Positions 28,726 to 38,112 are shown, counted from the stretch's first letter. The stretch is DNA of 64,000 bases from Rhodospirillales bacterium (GCA_019455065.1 JACFNC010000018.1:1-64000), one strand, 5' to 3'. The notes: generated from the sequence alone by a model not told the origin. Program-made: numbers and translations.

Positions 28726-28958
28726 CGGGTGATCTCCAATCAATATGAGCGTTGGACGGATCATGCCGCACGTCGTTTCAACCTGGTCTGAACGTCACGT
28801 TCACCAAACGTTCAGCACCCTGTCGCCCGCATCGGCGGAACATAAACGGCGCCTGAACGGACCATTCAGCTTAGGTTCCACCCGACATCCCTAACTTTTG
28901 GATAACGGAGCCCGATGGGGAGTCGGCCGCCGTGAAACCACTCTAAAGGGGGATCCAC
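28726..28958. promoter_or_regulatory. Divergent control region with TGAACG/CGTTCA repeats
   Basis: The 233-base region between the PepSY gene and the cytochrome gene carries repeated hexamers. TGAACGTCACGTTCA at 28789-28803 is a perfect inverted repeat. CGTTCA recurs at 28809-28814, exactly 11 bases from the previous CGTTCA. CTGAACGGACCATTCAG is at 28853-28869. The 11-base direct spacing is what OmpR/PhoB-family regulators commonly use. The regulator is not in the window. Confidence 0.55.
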
Positions 28959-29906
28959 ATGCACAGCTTTTCTCGCGCCAGCGCCGGGGCGGCGCTTCTT
29001 CTCGCGCTCGGCTCCAGCCAGGCCGCGGCCGTCGACTGGTCGAGCGTTTCGCCCAAGACCGTCACCTTGTTCTATCCCGGCCAAGCCTCATGGGAGTGGG
29101 TGCTGACGCCGTCCGACCATAGCGGAGCCCAGCGTTTCCGCGAGGGCAAGAACTGCAAACAATGCCACTCCGGCGAAGAACGCGAGATGGGGCAACGGAT
29201 CGTGACCGGACAGAAACTCGAGCCGCGCCCCATTGCCGGCAAGCGCGGCAGCATTCCCGTCGACGTCCGGTTCGCCCGCGATGCCGAACGCCTATTTGTG
29301 CGGCTCGAATGGCCGGAAGCCCAACCGTCGGAGGCCCCCCGGATGAATCCGGCGGCTGCCAAGGTGACCATGATGCTCAGCGACGCCACGGTGGTGGAAG
29401 CCACCCGCGCCGGCTGCTGGAGCGTCTGCCATGACGACGCCGCCGACATGGCGAGCGCCGCCCCCGGCAGCACACGTCACAAGTACCTGCCCAAGTCGCG
29501 GCAAGCCCTGTCGCGCAGCGGCGGCGGGGACGCCCTGAAACCCGCCCAGGAACTGGAACGCCTGGCGGCGTCCGGGATGTTCCTCGAATACTGGCAGGCC
29601 CGCCTTGCCCACAACGCGCCAGCCGTCACCGCCGATGGATACATTTTCGCGGACCACGAGGAGAAAGTCGTCGGACCGCTGGCCAGTGCCGAAGCCAACT
29701 TCGAAAACGGGCGTTGGATCGTCGTCCTCAGCCGCAAGCTCGCGGTCGGCAGCCCCACGCACAAGGACATCGTGCCCGGCAAGGTCTTCAACGTCGGCTT
29801 CGCCATTCACGACGATTATGCCGACCATCGTTTCCATCACGTCTCGCTCGAGCACACGCTCAGCCTCGACCCAGGAGCGGCCGACTTCGTACCTGCGGCG
29901 CAATGA
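28959..29906 (+). CDS. Periplasmic dihaem cytochrome, EB_dh-like haem domain
   Basis: A 315-residue exported cytochrome with a signal peptide ending near residue 24. One classical c-haem site CKQCH is at residues 66-70. A second attachment site CWSVCH at 153-158 is of the CX3CH type. The region from about 95 to 310 resembles the cytochrome c-552/DMSO-reductase-like (ethylbenzene dehydrogenase gamma) haem-binding domain, ending in the RFHHVSLEHTLSLD region. It probably carries electrons in the periplasm for an unlinked oxidoreductase. It diverges from the PepSY gene. Confidence 0.85.
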   Translation: MHSFSRASAGAALLLALGSSQAAAVDWSSVSPKTVTLFYPGQASWEWVLTPSDHSGAQRFREGKNCKQCHSGEEREMGQRIVTGQKLEPRPIAGKRGSIPVDVRFARDAERLFVRLEWPEAQPSEAPRMNPAAAKVTMMLSDATVVEATRAGCWSVCHDDAADMASAAPGSTRHKYLPKSRQALSRSGGGDALKPAQELERLAASGMFLEYWQARLAHNAPAVTADGYIFADHEEKVVGPLASAEANFENGRWIVVLSRKLAVGSPTHKDIVPGKVFNVGFAIHDDYADHRFHHVSLEHTLSLDPGAADFVPAAQ

Positions 29907-30043
29907 GCGCTTTCGTCGGGCGGGAAGGCGCGTTCCTCCCGCCCGCACTCCAACCAATGAGTTACCCCACAATTTGCGCGCGGCCTGTCTTCAGACATGG
30001 AGTTCGCCGCCCTTTATGAATTTGAAGAGGCAGTCACCGCGGG

Positions 30044-30244
30044 ATGCAGATGACGATCGAGATCGCACCGCGGCGAACGCAGAGCGTTTTCTGCCCGATC
30101 GTGGGTCGGAACGTCGAGCACGTCATCGTGACGTTGGACAGCGGCCTGATTCGCTGGTGCCAGTCCTGCTTCTACGTCCTCGACCTCGCGGAATGGGAGC
30201 GCCACTGCGGCGCCGCAAAAAAAACAAAAGGCGAGAAGGATTAG
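30044..30244 (+). CDS. Small Cys-containing hypothetical protein
   Basis: A possible 66-residue protein with Cys at position 17, a CQSC pair at 39-42 and a terminal HC at 54-55, which could form a small zinc site. Codon usage agrees with its neighbours. The start could be the ATG at 30044 or the one at 30050. No family is recognised. A strong hairpin directly follows the stop, supporting a real transcription unit. Confidence 0.45.
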   Translation: MQMTIEIAPRRTQSVFCPIVGRNVEHVIVTLDSGLIRWCQSCFYVLDLAEWERHCGAAKKTKGEKD

Positions 30245-30286
30245 GCGCGCCCCGCCGCCGGATGCGAACGGGCGGCGAGGCGCGCC
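30244..30286. terminator. Bidirectional GC hairpin terminator
   Basis: Long inverted repeat beginning at the stop codon of the preceding small gene. Outer arms GGCGCGCC/GGCGCGCC and inner arms CGCCGCC/GGGCGGCG enclose a ~10-base loop. It separates two convergent small genes. No T-tract is present, so termination efficiency is uncertain. Confidence 0.55.
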
Positions 30287-30293
30287 GATCCGG

Positions 30294-30494
30294 CTAGAAC
30301 GGAAAGGCTTTCGGACCAGCGAGCATCCGGCGGGCGATGTTCATCACGTTCGCGATGCGCGCCTCGTCATTGCCTTGTGACACGGCCAGCCAGCCCTTGA
30401 CGGACTCTTCGTTGACCGGCTTGCCCTGCGCCGTCAGGCCGAGAATGGCCTCGACGGCGAACATGAAGGGTGGTGGTTCGCGACCTCCAGACAT
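30294..30494 (-). CDS. Small hypothetical protein
   Basis: A 66-residue protein of unknown family with an acidic/aliphatic helical pattern (VEAILGLTAQGKPVNEESVKGW...), somewhat like small helix-turn-helix or ribosomal-stalk-type alanine proteins but not assignable. GAGAGGGA precedes the ATG at 30494. A longer frame to 30731 would run over hairpins and the mutase gene and is not favoured. It lies downstream of scpA on the same strand, separated by 148 bases of stem-loops. Confidence 0.6.
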   Translation of the reverse strand: MSGGREPPPFMFAVEAILGLTAQGKPVNEESVKGWLAVSQGNDEARIANVMNIARRMLAGPKAFPF

Positions 30495-30531
30495 GCGTTT
30501 TCCCTCTCTCACTGCTTCTGGGTTGTTGGGA

Positions 30532-30604
30532 GCCTCATGCCCGCACGGGCCATGAGGCGGCTGAGGCGGATGCGCCGCCTCGTTTTCCCGGCCTCGAGGG
30601 CCGG
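30532..30604. repeat. Array of three stem-loops downstream of scpA
   Basis: Three adjacent hairpins: GCCTCATG/CATGAGGC (30532-30558), GAGGCGG/CCGCCTC (30563-30581) followed by GTTTT, and CCGGCC/GGCCGG (30588-30604) followed by TTTCGTTT. The T-rich tails are on the plus strand, opposite to the flanking genes. The array lies between scpA and the small gene. It may be a terminator cluster for antisense transcription or an RNA processing region. Confidence 0.5.
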
Positions 30605-30642
30605 TTTCGTTTCCCCCGCCGCAGGCCGGCAAGGGAACGATT

Positions 30643-32793
30643 CTAGGCCGCCCTGCGGTGACTGCGCAGTATTTCGAGTATCTCGGCCGCCGCGGCGGGA
30701 ATGTTGGTGCCGGGCCCATAGATGGCGGCAACGCCCGCGGTCTTCAGGAAATCGTAGTCCTGCTGCGGGATCACCCCGCCGCATACAACCATGATGTCGT
30801 CACCGCCGAGCTTTCGGATTTCCTCGATCATCTCGGGAACCAGAGTCTTGTGCCCGGCCGCCTGGCTGGACACGCCGACGACGTGGACGTCGTTCTCTAT
30901 GGCCTGCCGGGCCGCCTCGGCGGGGGTCTGGAAAAGCGGCCCGACGTCGACGTCGAAACCGATGTCCGCGAAAGCGGTGGCGATCACCTTGGCGCCGCGG
31001 TCGTGGCCGTCCTGGCCCATCTTGACCACCAGCATGCGCGGCCGGCGGCCCTCCTCGGCGGCGAAGGTGTCGATGTCCTTCCTGATGCGGGCAAAGCCCT
31101 CGTCCCCTTCGTACACGGCTCCATACACTCCCGAGATGGAACGGATTTCGGCGCGGTGGCGGGTGAACACGGCCTCCAGCGCGTCGGAGATCTCGCCAAC
31201 CGTGGCGCGCGCCCGGGTGGCCTCGATCGCCAGCGCCAGCAGATTGCCCTGGCCGCTGCGCGCCGCCTGGGTGAGCGCGGCCAGCGCGGCGGCGCACCTG
31301 CCCTCGTCGCGGGAGGCGCGCACGCGCTCGATGCGGGCGATCTGCTGCTCGCGGACCTTGCGGTTGTCGACCTCGAGGATGTTGATCTTTTCGTCGGTGT
31401 TGGGGCGATACTTGTTGACGCCGACGATCGTCTCCTCGCCGCGGTCGATGCGGGCCTGGCGACGCGCCGCCGCCTCCTCGATTCGCATTTTCGGCATTCC
31501 CGAGGCGACGGCCTTGGTCATGCCGCCCAGCGCCTCGACCTCCTGGATCAGCTTCCATGCCTCCTCCGCCAGACTGGCGGTCAGGCTTTCGACGTAGTAG
31601 CTGCCGCCCAACGGATCGACCACGCGCGGGATGCCGCTTTCCTCGGCGATGATGAGTTGGGTGTTGCGGGCGATGCGGGCCGAGAAGGGGGTCGGCAGGG
31701 CGATCGCCTCGTCCAGGGCGTTGGTGTGCAGGCTCTGGGTGCCGCCCAGCACCGCCGCCATCGCCTCGATGGTGGTGCGGATGACGTTGTTGTAGGGGTC
31801 CTGCTCGGTCAGCGACACGCCCGACGTCTGGCAGTGGGTGCGCAGCGCCATGCTCATCGGCTTCTGCGGGTCGAACTGTGCGATCATCTTCGCCCACAGC
31901 AGCCGGGCGGCGCGAAGCTTGGCGACCTCCATGAAGAAGTTCATGCCGATGGCGAAGAAGAACGACAGCCGCGGCGCGAACTCGTCGATCTTCAGTCCCC
32001 GCGCCAGGGCGTAGCGCACGTATTCGAGGCCGTCGGCCAGGGTGAAGGCCAATTCCTGAACCTGGGTCGCCCCCGCCTCCTGCATGTGATAGCCGGAGAT
32101 CGAGATCGAATTGAACTTGGGCATGTGCCGCGCCGTGTACTCGATGATGTCGGCGACGATGCGCATCGAGGGCTCGGGCGGGTAGATGTAGGTGTTGCGG
32201 ACCATGAACTCCTTCAGGATGTCGTTCTGGATGGTCCCCGCCAGCAATTCCTGGGGCACGCCCTGCTCCTCGGCGGCGACGATGTATCCGGCCAGCACCG
32301 GCAGCACCGCGCCGTTCATGGTCATCGACACGCTCATGCGGTCGAGCGGTATGCCGTCGAACAAAATCTTCATGTCCTCGACGGAATCGATCGCCACCCC
32401 GGCCTTGCCGACGTCACCGACCACGCGGGGGTGATCGGAATCGTATCCCCGGTGCGTGGCGAGGTCGAAGGCCACCGACAGGCCCATCTGCCCGGCCGCC
32501 AGATTGGCGCGGTAGAAGGCGTTCGATTCCTCGGCCGTCGAGAAACCGGCGTACTGCCGAACGGTCCACGGCCGGTGCGCGTACATGGTGGCGCGCGGCC
32601 CGCGCAGGAACGGAGGAAAACCGGGAAGGGATTCCAGGTGCTGGAGATCTTCCAGGTCGCGGGCCGTGTACAACGGCTTCACGGCAATGCCTTCGGGGGT
32701 GTTCCAGACCAGCGTGTCGGGCGAGGCGCCTTTAAGGTCTTTGGCGGCCAGGGCCTGCCAGTCGGCCAGCGTCTTCTTGGAAAACTCCGTCAT
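30643..32793 (-). CDS. scpA: Methylmalonyl-CoA mutase
   Basis: A B12-dependent mutase interconverting methylmalonyl-CoA and succinyl-CoA. The single-chain 716-residue form has an N-terminal TIM-barrel domain (landmarks [35 protein letters not shown]) and a C-terminal cobalamin domain with the DxHxxG motif DGHDRG. ATG 32793 has GGAG upstream and fits the family N-terminus, so the longer frame to 32856 is not used. Its GTPase partner MeaB is encoded at 44.3 kb, and malyl-CoA lyase lies 2 kb away, so it likely serves propionyl-CoA or ethylmalonyl-CoA metabolism. Confidence 0.96.
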   Translation of the reverse strand: MTEFSKKTLADWQALAAKDLKGASPDTLVWNTPEGIAVKPLYTARDLEDLQHLESLPGFPPFLRGPRATMYAHRPWTVRQYAGFSTAEESNAFYRANLAAGQMGLSVAFDLATHRGYDSDHPRVVGDVGKAGVAIDSVEDMKILFDGIPLDRMSVSMTMNGAVLPVLAGYIVAAEEQGVPQELLAGTIQNDILKEFMVRNTYIYPPEPSMRIVADIIEYTARHMPKFNSISISGYHMQEAGATQVQELAFTLADGLEYVRYALARGLKIDEFAPRLSFFFAIGMNFFMEVAKLRAARLLWAKMIAQFDPQKPMSMALRTHCQTSGVSLTEQDPYNNVIRTTIEAMAAVLGGTQSLHTNALDEAIALPTPFSARIARNTQLIIAEESGIPRVVDPLGGSYYVESLTASLAEEAWKLIQEVEALGGMTKAVASGMPKMRIEEAAARRQARIDRGEETIVGVNKYRPNTDEKINILEVDNRKVREQQIARIERVRASRDEGRCAAALAALTQAARSGQGNLLALAIEATRARATVGEISDALEAVFTRHRAEIRSISGVYGAVYEGDEGFARIRKDIDTFAAEEGRRPRMLVVKMGQDGHDRGAKVIATAFADIGFDVDVGPLFQTPAEAARQAIENDVHVVGVSSQAAGHKTLVPEMIEEIRKLGGDDIMVVCGGVIPQQDYDFLKTAGVAAIYGPGTNIPAAAAEILEILRSHRRAA

Positions 32794-32825
32794 CCTCGCA
32801 TCTCCTCGACCCCCGAGAGGGGCGG

Positions 32826-32855
32826 AGTATAGCTTGTGCAGTTGCGAACTGTCCA
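32826..32855 (-). promoter_or_regulatory. Probable scpA promoter
   Basis: Read on the minus strand, TGGACA (32855-32850) and TATACT (32831-32826) are separated by 18 bases. This is close to the sigma-70 consensus and lies about 33 bases before the mutase start. Confidence 0.6.
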
Positions 32856-32957
32856 TGCGGGGAGGCGCCGGGCAGCCATTCGTGGCGGGAAACCGCCGTA
32901 CAGGCGCCGTTCAGGAAGGATGGTCTAGGAAGGAGCACCGCCAACGAGAGGGAGCTT

Positions 32958-33518
32958 ATGATGCTACGCAACACCGCCGATCGCTACGGCGTTCCCGCCA
33001 AGCTGCTGCACTGGGGCGTGGCTTTGCTGATCTTCGGACTGTTCTTCATGGGCATCTGGATGCACGAGTTGCCCCGCAATGAATTCAAGGGCGCCATGTA
33101 CGACCTCCACAAGTCGTTTGGCGTGCTGGTCATTCTGCTGGTGGCCGCGCGCCTGGCGTGGCGAGCCGGCAACCCGGCGCCGCAGGCGCTGGCCACCACG
33201 TCGCCCGGCCAACGGGCGCTGGCCCTGTGGGCGCATCGGTTCCTTTATCTGCTGATGATCGCCGTTCCGGTGGTCGGCGTGCTGATGTCGCAGACTGGCG
33301 GGCATCCGGTTTCCTTGTTCGGTGGTTTCACGCTGCCGAACCTCATGGGCAAGAACGAGTTGCTGCACGAGGGGCTGGAGGAAATGCACGAGGTGCTGTC
33401 CTTCATGCTCATCGGCTTGGTCATATTCCACGCCGCCGCCGCGCTGTGGCACCACCTCGTGCTCAAGGACGACGTACTGCGCCGCATGACGATGGGCAGG
33501 CCGCGCCGGTCCGCCTGA
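32958..33518 (+). CDS. cybB: Cytochrome b561
   Basis: A 186-residue membrane dihaem cytochrome b of the CybB/YceJ type, which passes electrons from quinol or superoxide. Four membrane segments are visible (about 16-34, 48-66, 90-110, 145-167), with His residues suitable for haem ligation in LLHWG, DLHKSFG, LHEGLEEMHE and IFHAAAALWHH. Two consecutive ATG codons begin the frame. It diverges from scpA over 164 bases. Confidence 0.93.
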   Translation: MMLRNTADRYGVPAKLLHWGVALLIFGLFFMGIWMHELPRNEFKGAMYDLHKSFGVLVILLVAARLAWRAGNPAPQALATTSPGQRALALWAHRFLYLLMIAVPVVGVLMSQTGGHPVSLFGGFTLPNLMGKNELLHEGLEEMHEVLSFMLIGLVIFHAAAALWHHLVLKDDVLRRMTMGRPRRSA

Positions 33519-33615
33519 ACTGGCTCCGACGAATGCGGCACGCCCTCCGTGCCGCATTGCCCTTTGACGGCGCGGCGGAGTTGGTCCATATCCCCGGGTG
33601 AAGGAGAACCGGGCG

Positions 33616-34473
33616 ATGAGCTACCTCGACCATATCCGCGCCTGCAACACCCACGATATGGCGCGCTACCGGCCCTTCAACGTTGCCGGCAAGCGGGTGG
33701 GCTGGGTCCGCCAGGACTTCGCGACCCATCTCGCCGCCTTCCCCAGGGTGTTTCGGGTGGAGGACGGCGACGTCGCGCTGGTCGAAACGCTGACCGATCC
33801 CGCCTCGCGCACGGCGGCGGTGCGCGAGGTGCTGGCGGCGCTGCACGTCGAGGGCGTGGTCAAGGCGCGCCGCGAGGAGGAGTACCCGGTCGCCACCGCC
33901 TTTTCCGAACCCGCCCTGTTCCATATCGACCGCGGCGCGGTCAGCTATTTCGGCGTCCGCGCCTACGGCATTCACGTCAACGGGTTCGTGCGCGACGGCT
34001 CGGGCCTCAAGCTGTGGATCGGCCGGCGCGCCAGGGACAAGGCGGTGGCCCCCGGCAAGCTCGACAACCTCGTCGCCGGTGGCCAGCCGGCCGGGCTGAC
34101 CCTGGCGGAAAACCTGCGCAAGGAGGCCGCCGAGGAAGCGGCGATCCCTCCCGACCTTGCCGATCGGGCGGTGCCGGTGGGCGCCATCAGTTACCTGATG
34201 GAAAACCATCACGGCCTGAAGCCCGACGTAATGTTCTGCTTCGACCTCGAATTGCCGGCGGACTTCGTGCCCCGCAACACCGATGGCGAGATCGACGAAT
34301 TCATGCTGCTGCCCATCGACGAGGTCGCGGCGCGGGTGCGCGACACCGACGACTTCAAGTTCAACGTCAACCTCGTCATCATCGATTTCCTGATCCGGCA
34401 CGGCCTGCTCAGACCGGACGACGAGCCGGATTACGTGGCCATCGTGCACGGCCTGCGGCGCGGCAACCTGTAG
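33616..34473 (+). CDS. DUF4743-Nudix hydrolase
   Basis: A 285-residue protein with an N-terminal DUF4743 domain (about 1-120) and a C-terminal Nudix domain. The Nudix box is recognisable as GG...EnLrKEAAEEAAI near residues 160-182. The arrangement matches the family related to the Nudix part of fungal Tnr3, where hydrolysis of oxidised thiamine diphosphate has been described. AAGGAG sits 9 bases before the ATG at 33616. Confidence 0.88.
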   Translation: MSYLDHIRACNTHDMARYRPFNVAGKRVGWVRQDFATHLAAFPRVFRVEDGDVALVETLTDPASRTAAVREVLAALHVEGVVKARREEEYPVATAFSEPALFHIDRGAVSYFGVRAYGIHVNGFVRDGSGLKLWIGRRARDKAVAPGKLDNLVAGGQPAGLTLAENLRKEAAEEAAIPPDLADRAVPVGAISYLMENHHGLKPDVMFCFDLELPADFVPRNTDGEIDEFMLLPIDEVAARVRDTDDFKFNVNLVIIDFLIRHGLLRPDDEPDYVAIVHGLRRGNL

Positions 34474-34560
34474 GCGCCTCCATCGGGTTTTGGCCTTGCG
34501 CCCCACGCTGCGCCGCAGCAAAATCGGCCCCCTCTTGCCGAATTGCGGAGTCGCGGTCCG

Positions 34561-35610
34561 ATGACGATGAAACCCCCGAGGAAATTCTTCGAGCCCCTGG
34601 CGATCGGTGCGCCCGCACCCTATCGCGAGCCGCCCGTGGCGCTGGAGCGGATGATCCATTTCTTCCCGCCCCACAACGAGAAGGTGCGCGCCAAGCTGCC
34701 CGAGCTGATCCGCCAGGTGGACGTGGTGCTGGGCAATCTCGAGGACGCCATTCCGGCAGACGCCAAGGAAGCCGCGCGCAAGGGCTTCATCGAGGCGGCG
34801 CGCGCCAACGACTTCGGGACCACCGGCCTGTGGACGCGCGTCAACTGCCTGAACAGTCCGTGGTTTCTTGACGACGTCACCGAGATCGTGGCCGCGGCCG
34901 GCGACAAGCTGGACGTCATCATGTTGCCCAAGGTCGAGGGGCCTTGGGACATCCATTATCTCGACCAGCTTTTGGCGCAACTCGAGGCCCGCCACGGCGT
35001 CCGCAAGCCGATCATGATCCATGCCCTGCTGGAGACCGCGCTGGGGGTCGCCAACGTCGAGGCCATCGCCGGCGCCTCGCCGCGCATGCACGGCATGAGC
35101 CTGGGCCCGGCCGACCTCGCCGCCTCGCGCGGCATGAAGACGACGCGGGTCGGCGGCGGCCATCCCTTCTACGGCGTGCTCGAGGATGCCAAGGAGGGGC
35201 AGGCCTCGCGAATGCTGTTCCAGCAGGATCTGTGGCATTACACGATCGCCAAGATGGTCGACGCCTGCGTCGCCAAGGGGATCAAGGCGTTCTACGGCCC
35301 GTTCGGCGACTTCTCCGACGACGCCGCCTGCGAGGCCCAGTTCCGCAACGCCTTCCTGCTGGGTTGCGTGGGCGCTTGGTCGCTGCATCCCAAGCAGATC
35401 GAGATCGCCAAGCGCGTGTTCAGCCCCGACGTGAACGAGGTGCTGTTCGCGAAGCGCATCCTCGAAGCCATGCCCGGCGGCACCGGCGCGGTCATGATCG
35501 ACGGCAAGATGCAGGACGACGCCACCTGGAAGCAGGCCAAGGTCATGGTCGACCTTGCGAAGCGCGTCGCCGCCCGCGACCCCGAGATGGCAAAGGCCTA
35601 CGGGTTGTAG
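34561..35610 (+). CDS. mcl1: L-malyl-CoA/beta-methylmalyl-CoA lyase
   Basis: A HpcH/HpaI-CitE family CoA-ester lyase of 349 residues. Landmarks are [13 protein letters not shown] near the N-terminus, [27 protein letters not shown] with the catalytic-metal Glu, and [15 protein letters not shown]. Mcl1 enzymes cleave malyl-CoA to acetyl-CoA and glyoxylate and methylmalyl-CoA to propionyl-CoA and glyoxylate in the ethylmalonyl-CoA pathway or the serine cycle. Nearby methylmalonyl-CoA mutase supports this. Which reaction dominates cannot be read from sequence. Confidence 0.9.
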   Translation: MTMKPPRKFFEPLAIGAPAPYREPPVALERMIHFFPPHNEKVRAKLPELIRQVDVVLGNLEDAIPADAKEAARKGFIEAARANDFGTTGLWTRVNCLNSPWFLDDVTEIVAAAGDKLDVIMLPKVEGPWDIHYLDQLLAQLEARHGVRKPIMIHALLETALGVANVEAIAGASPRMHGMSLGPADLAASRGMKTTRVGGGHPFYGVLEDAKEGQASRMLFQQDLWHYTIAKMVDACVAKGIKAFYGPFGDFSDDAACEAQFRNAFLLGCVGAWSLHPKQIEIAKRVFSPDVNEVLFAKRILEAMPGGTGAVMIDGKMQDDATWKQAKVMVDLAKRVAARDPEMAKAYGL

Positions 35611-35623
35611 GAGGAGCGCGGCG

Positions 35624-35694
35624 TCGTCATTGCGAACCGAAGGCGAAGCAATCCAGGGCTGGATTGCTTCGTCGCCCTCGCTCCACGCGATGAC
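35624..35694. repeat. REP-like palindromic intergenic repeat
   Basis: A ~71-base near-palindrome lies between the convergent lyase and telA genes. The perfect core is GAAGCAATCC-AGGGCT-GGATTGCTTC. Outer arms GTCATTGCGA... and ...CGCGATGAC also pair imperfectly. This resembles a repeat I recall as common between genes in Rhodospirillaceae and other Alphaproteobacteria. Copies elsewhere in the genome are expected but none was seen in the window. Confidence 0.75.
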
Positions 35695-35705
35695 ACCGTT
35701 CCCGC

Positions 35706-36809
35706 CTACTTCCCGGCGGCGCTGGCCAGCGTCTCCTTCAGCGCCGTCTCGCAGGCGATCAGGCGGGTTTCCGCTTCCTGGCGCTGCTTGCGCCCTTCCT
35801 CGGTTATCTGGATCGATTCCTGGATGGTGGCGATCAAGGTCTGATTGGCCTTCTCGATGCTGTCGATGCTGAACACGCCCTGCTCGGCGATCCGCCGCAC
35901 CTCGGCGTTGGCCCCGCGCAGGGTTTCGGCGTTGGCCTCGAGCAGCCGGTTGGTGGTTTCGGTCGCCTCGCGCAGCACGCCGGCGGCGGCCTGGGTGCGG
36001 AACACCGTGACCGCCTGGGCGAGCTGGTTCTTCCACAGCGGCAGGGTGTTGAGCAGAACGCTCTGAATCTTCGAAACCAGCGTCTTGTCCAGATCCTGGT
36101 TGAGCCGGATGCTGGGCAGGCTTTGCATGGTCACCTGGCGGGTCAGCCGCAGGTCGTGCAGCTTGCGGTCGAGATCGGCGCGTGCGGCGCTCAGGTCGGC
36201 CAGGCGCTGGGCGGCCAACACGTCGCCGCCGTTCTCCGCCGCTTTCCGCAGGGCGGGCAGTTCCTCCTCATCGACCCGGCGCAGCCGCTCGGCCGCCGCC
36301 GCGATATGGTCGCCGAGGTCATGAAAGTATTGCAGCGTGAGTTCATAGAGCCGGTCGAGCCGAGCGATGTCCTGCACCATGCGCAGGCGATGGCTCTCGA
36401 GCTCCGAGTGGATGCGGTCCACCTGCCCGCGTACCGTCTCGTAGCGCTGGATGAAGCGGGCCAGCGGGTCGAGGCGGCGCAGCACGACACGCGAGAACCA
36501 GCCGGGCTGGCGGCCGTCCTTCAACTCGCCGACATCCAGCTCGCGCACCTTCATCATCATGTCGCCGAGCGCCGTGCCGGCCGGGCCGGTGTCCTTGTTG
36601 CGGACGCCTTCGAGAATCTGTTCGCTGACCGCGGTAAGCTCGCGCTGGGCCTCGACGCCGAACGCGATGATGCTGTGGCTGTCCGCAATGTCGATTCTGG
36701 CGGTCAGCGCCGCGACCCGCTCGCGCCTGTCGGGCGGCAGGTCGGCCATTGCGACGTCGACGTCGGCCGCGACGGTCGATGGCGGCGTTGGGGTGGTGTC
36801 GGCGGCCAT
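35706..36809 (-). CDS. telA: TelA/KlaA-family toxic anion resistance protein
   Basis: A 367-residue, mostly helical protein of the TelA family. Characteristic segments are LGDMMMKVRELDVGEL, FSRVVLRRLDPLARFI and LPLWKNQLAQAVTVFRTQAA. TelA proteins have been linked to tellurite and other envelope stresses, but their mechanism is unresolved. It lies 19 bases after the TerB-XpaC gene, forming the conserved XpaC-TelA pair. Confidence 0.93.
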   Translation of the reverse strand: MAADTTPTPPSTVAADVDVAMADLPPDRRERVAALTARIDIADSHSIIAFGVEAQRELTAVSEQILEGVRNKDTGPAGTALGDMMMKVRELDVGELKDGRQPGWFSRVVLRRLDPLARFIQRYETVRGQVDRIHSELESHRLRMVQDIARLDRLYELTLQYFHDLGDHIAAAAERLRRVDEEELPALRKAAENGGDVLAAQRLADLSAARADLDRKLHDLRLTRQVTMQSLPSIRLNQDLDKTLVSKIQSVLLNTLPLWKNQLAQAVTVFRTQAAAGVLREATETTNRLLEANAETLRGANAEVRRIAEQGVFSIDSIEKANQTLIATIQESIQITEEGRKQRQEAETRLIACETALKETLASAAGK

Positions 36810-36828
36810 GCTGTGGTTCTCCTCTCTC

Positions 36829-38112
36829 TCAGCGGCCCTCGGCGCGGATCACGCGCTGCAGGGTGTCGATGCTCACGTCGAGCTCGCGAACGTCGTCGGC
36901 CAAGGTTTTCTCGTAATGCTCGCGGAACATCGTCTCGATGTCGCCGAGCAGCGGCTCGAGCTTGCCGCTTACCTCGGCGAATCGGGCGCTCTGCGGCTCG
37001 CGCCGCCGCAATTCAGCATAGCGGCCGAGAACCTCGCCGGTGGCCTCGAGGTAATGGGCCAGGAACGGCCGCGAGCGCGCCACGTCGGCCGGATCGGTCC
37101 GGAAGCCATCGACGATCGAGGCGGCGGTGGCGCAGATGGCGCCGACCCGGTCGCGCACGCGCTGATCCATCGAACCGGCAGCGGTGCGGAGGGATTCGAT
37201 CTTGGCGGTCGACTCGCGGATGACCGAAACGACCTCGTCGGGATCGATGCGCTGGTTGACGATCATCGCCGCGATCTCGTCACGCAGCGAGCGGGGCTTC
37301 GGCAAAGTCCGAAGGGCGACGACGCCGGCCACCGCGGCCGCGACGAGAGGCACCGCGATCTCCGAAAACGGAAACATCCGGAACACCGGCAGCCACCAAT
37401 GCGCGGCAAGCCCGGCCGCGACCGCACTGGCCGCCGCCACCGCGTAGCGCCCGCCCGGCCGCGCGCAGGCCGCGCGCAGACGATCGCGAAGCCGCTCGAA
37501 GAGCGAGGTTCCGGGCGTGTCCAGGGTGCGGATCAGCCGGCCGTCGAACATGTGCCGGAAGGCGTCCTCGACATCGTCCGCATGGACGGAGCCGGAAAGC
37601 CCCGCCGCCCCCCCGGCCAAGCCGCGATCAACCTCGGCCTCGGGCAAGTCGAAGATATGGGCGATGCGGCGCAGGGCGCGGCGTTCCTCGTCCGACGTGC
37701 GGCCGTCGGCGGCGGCGACCATGGCCAAAATGGCAAGGATGCGCCGTCGCATGCCCGGCCGGTCGTGAAACAGATGGGCGAGATGCCGCGCATAGGGCTC
37801 GTAGCTCTCCGGATTGCGCTTCGCCTCGTCCCAGAGGGCCGCGATGCGCGGCACTTCGGATGCCGGGATCGGCACCACGCGGCGGAAGGTGTCGATCTCC
37901 TGCGCCGCCACCCGCCCGTCCAGCTTGGCGATCTTTGCGGCCAGCGCGACGACCGCGGCGACCGCGGCCTCGTCACCGGAACCGTAGCGCCGCGCGATGG
38001 CATCGCCGCGCCGATGCTTGTCGTATTTCGAGCCGATCCACCACCCGATCAGCGCCCCGATGGGTCCGGCGAACCAAATTCCGATCAATAGCCCGATGAC
38101 CCTGCCGCGCAT
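36829..38112 (-). CDS. TerB-XpaC fusion membrane protein
   Basis: A 427-residue protein combining an N-terminal membrane segment (about 6-24), a TerB-like helical domain (about 45-160, with AAKIAKLDGRV and MVAAADGRTSDEERRAL, the acidic TerB motif), two further membrane segments (about 220-270), and a C-terminal XpaC-like domain (about 285-427). XpaC normally stands alone beside TelA. Here it carries the TerB module of tellurite/stress systems. Likely works with TelA at the membrane. Assignment is by family recall. Confidence 0.78.
   Translation of the reverse strand: MRGRVIGLLIGIWFAGPIGALIGWWIGSKYDKHRRGDAIARRYGSGDEAAVAAVVALAAKIAKLDGRVAAQEIDTFRRVVPIPASEVPRIAALWDEAKRNPESYEPYARHLAHLFHDRPGMRRRILAILAMVAAADGRTSDEERRALRRIAHIFDLPEAEVDRGLAGGAAGLSGSVHADDVEDAFRHMFDGRLIRTLDTPGTSLFERLRDRLRAACARPGGRYAVAAASAVAAGLAAHWWLPVFRMFPFSEIAVPLVAAAVAGVVALRTLPKPRSLRDEIAAMIVNQRIDPDEVVSVIRESTAKIESLRTAAGSMDQRVRDRVGAICATAASIVDGFRTDPADVARSRPFLAHYLEATGEVLGRYAELRRREPQSARFAEVSGKLEPLLGDIETMFREHYEKTLADDVRELDVSIDTLQRVIRAEGR

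Noticed and set aside
30658-32832. 724-codon plus-strand frame opposite scpA
   Set aside because: Antisense shadow of methylmalonyl-CoA mutase.
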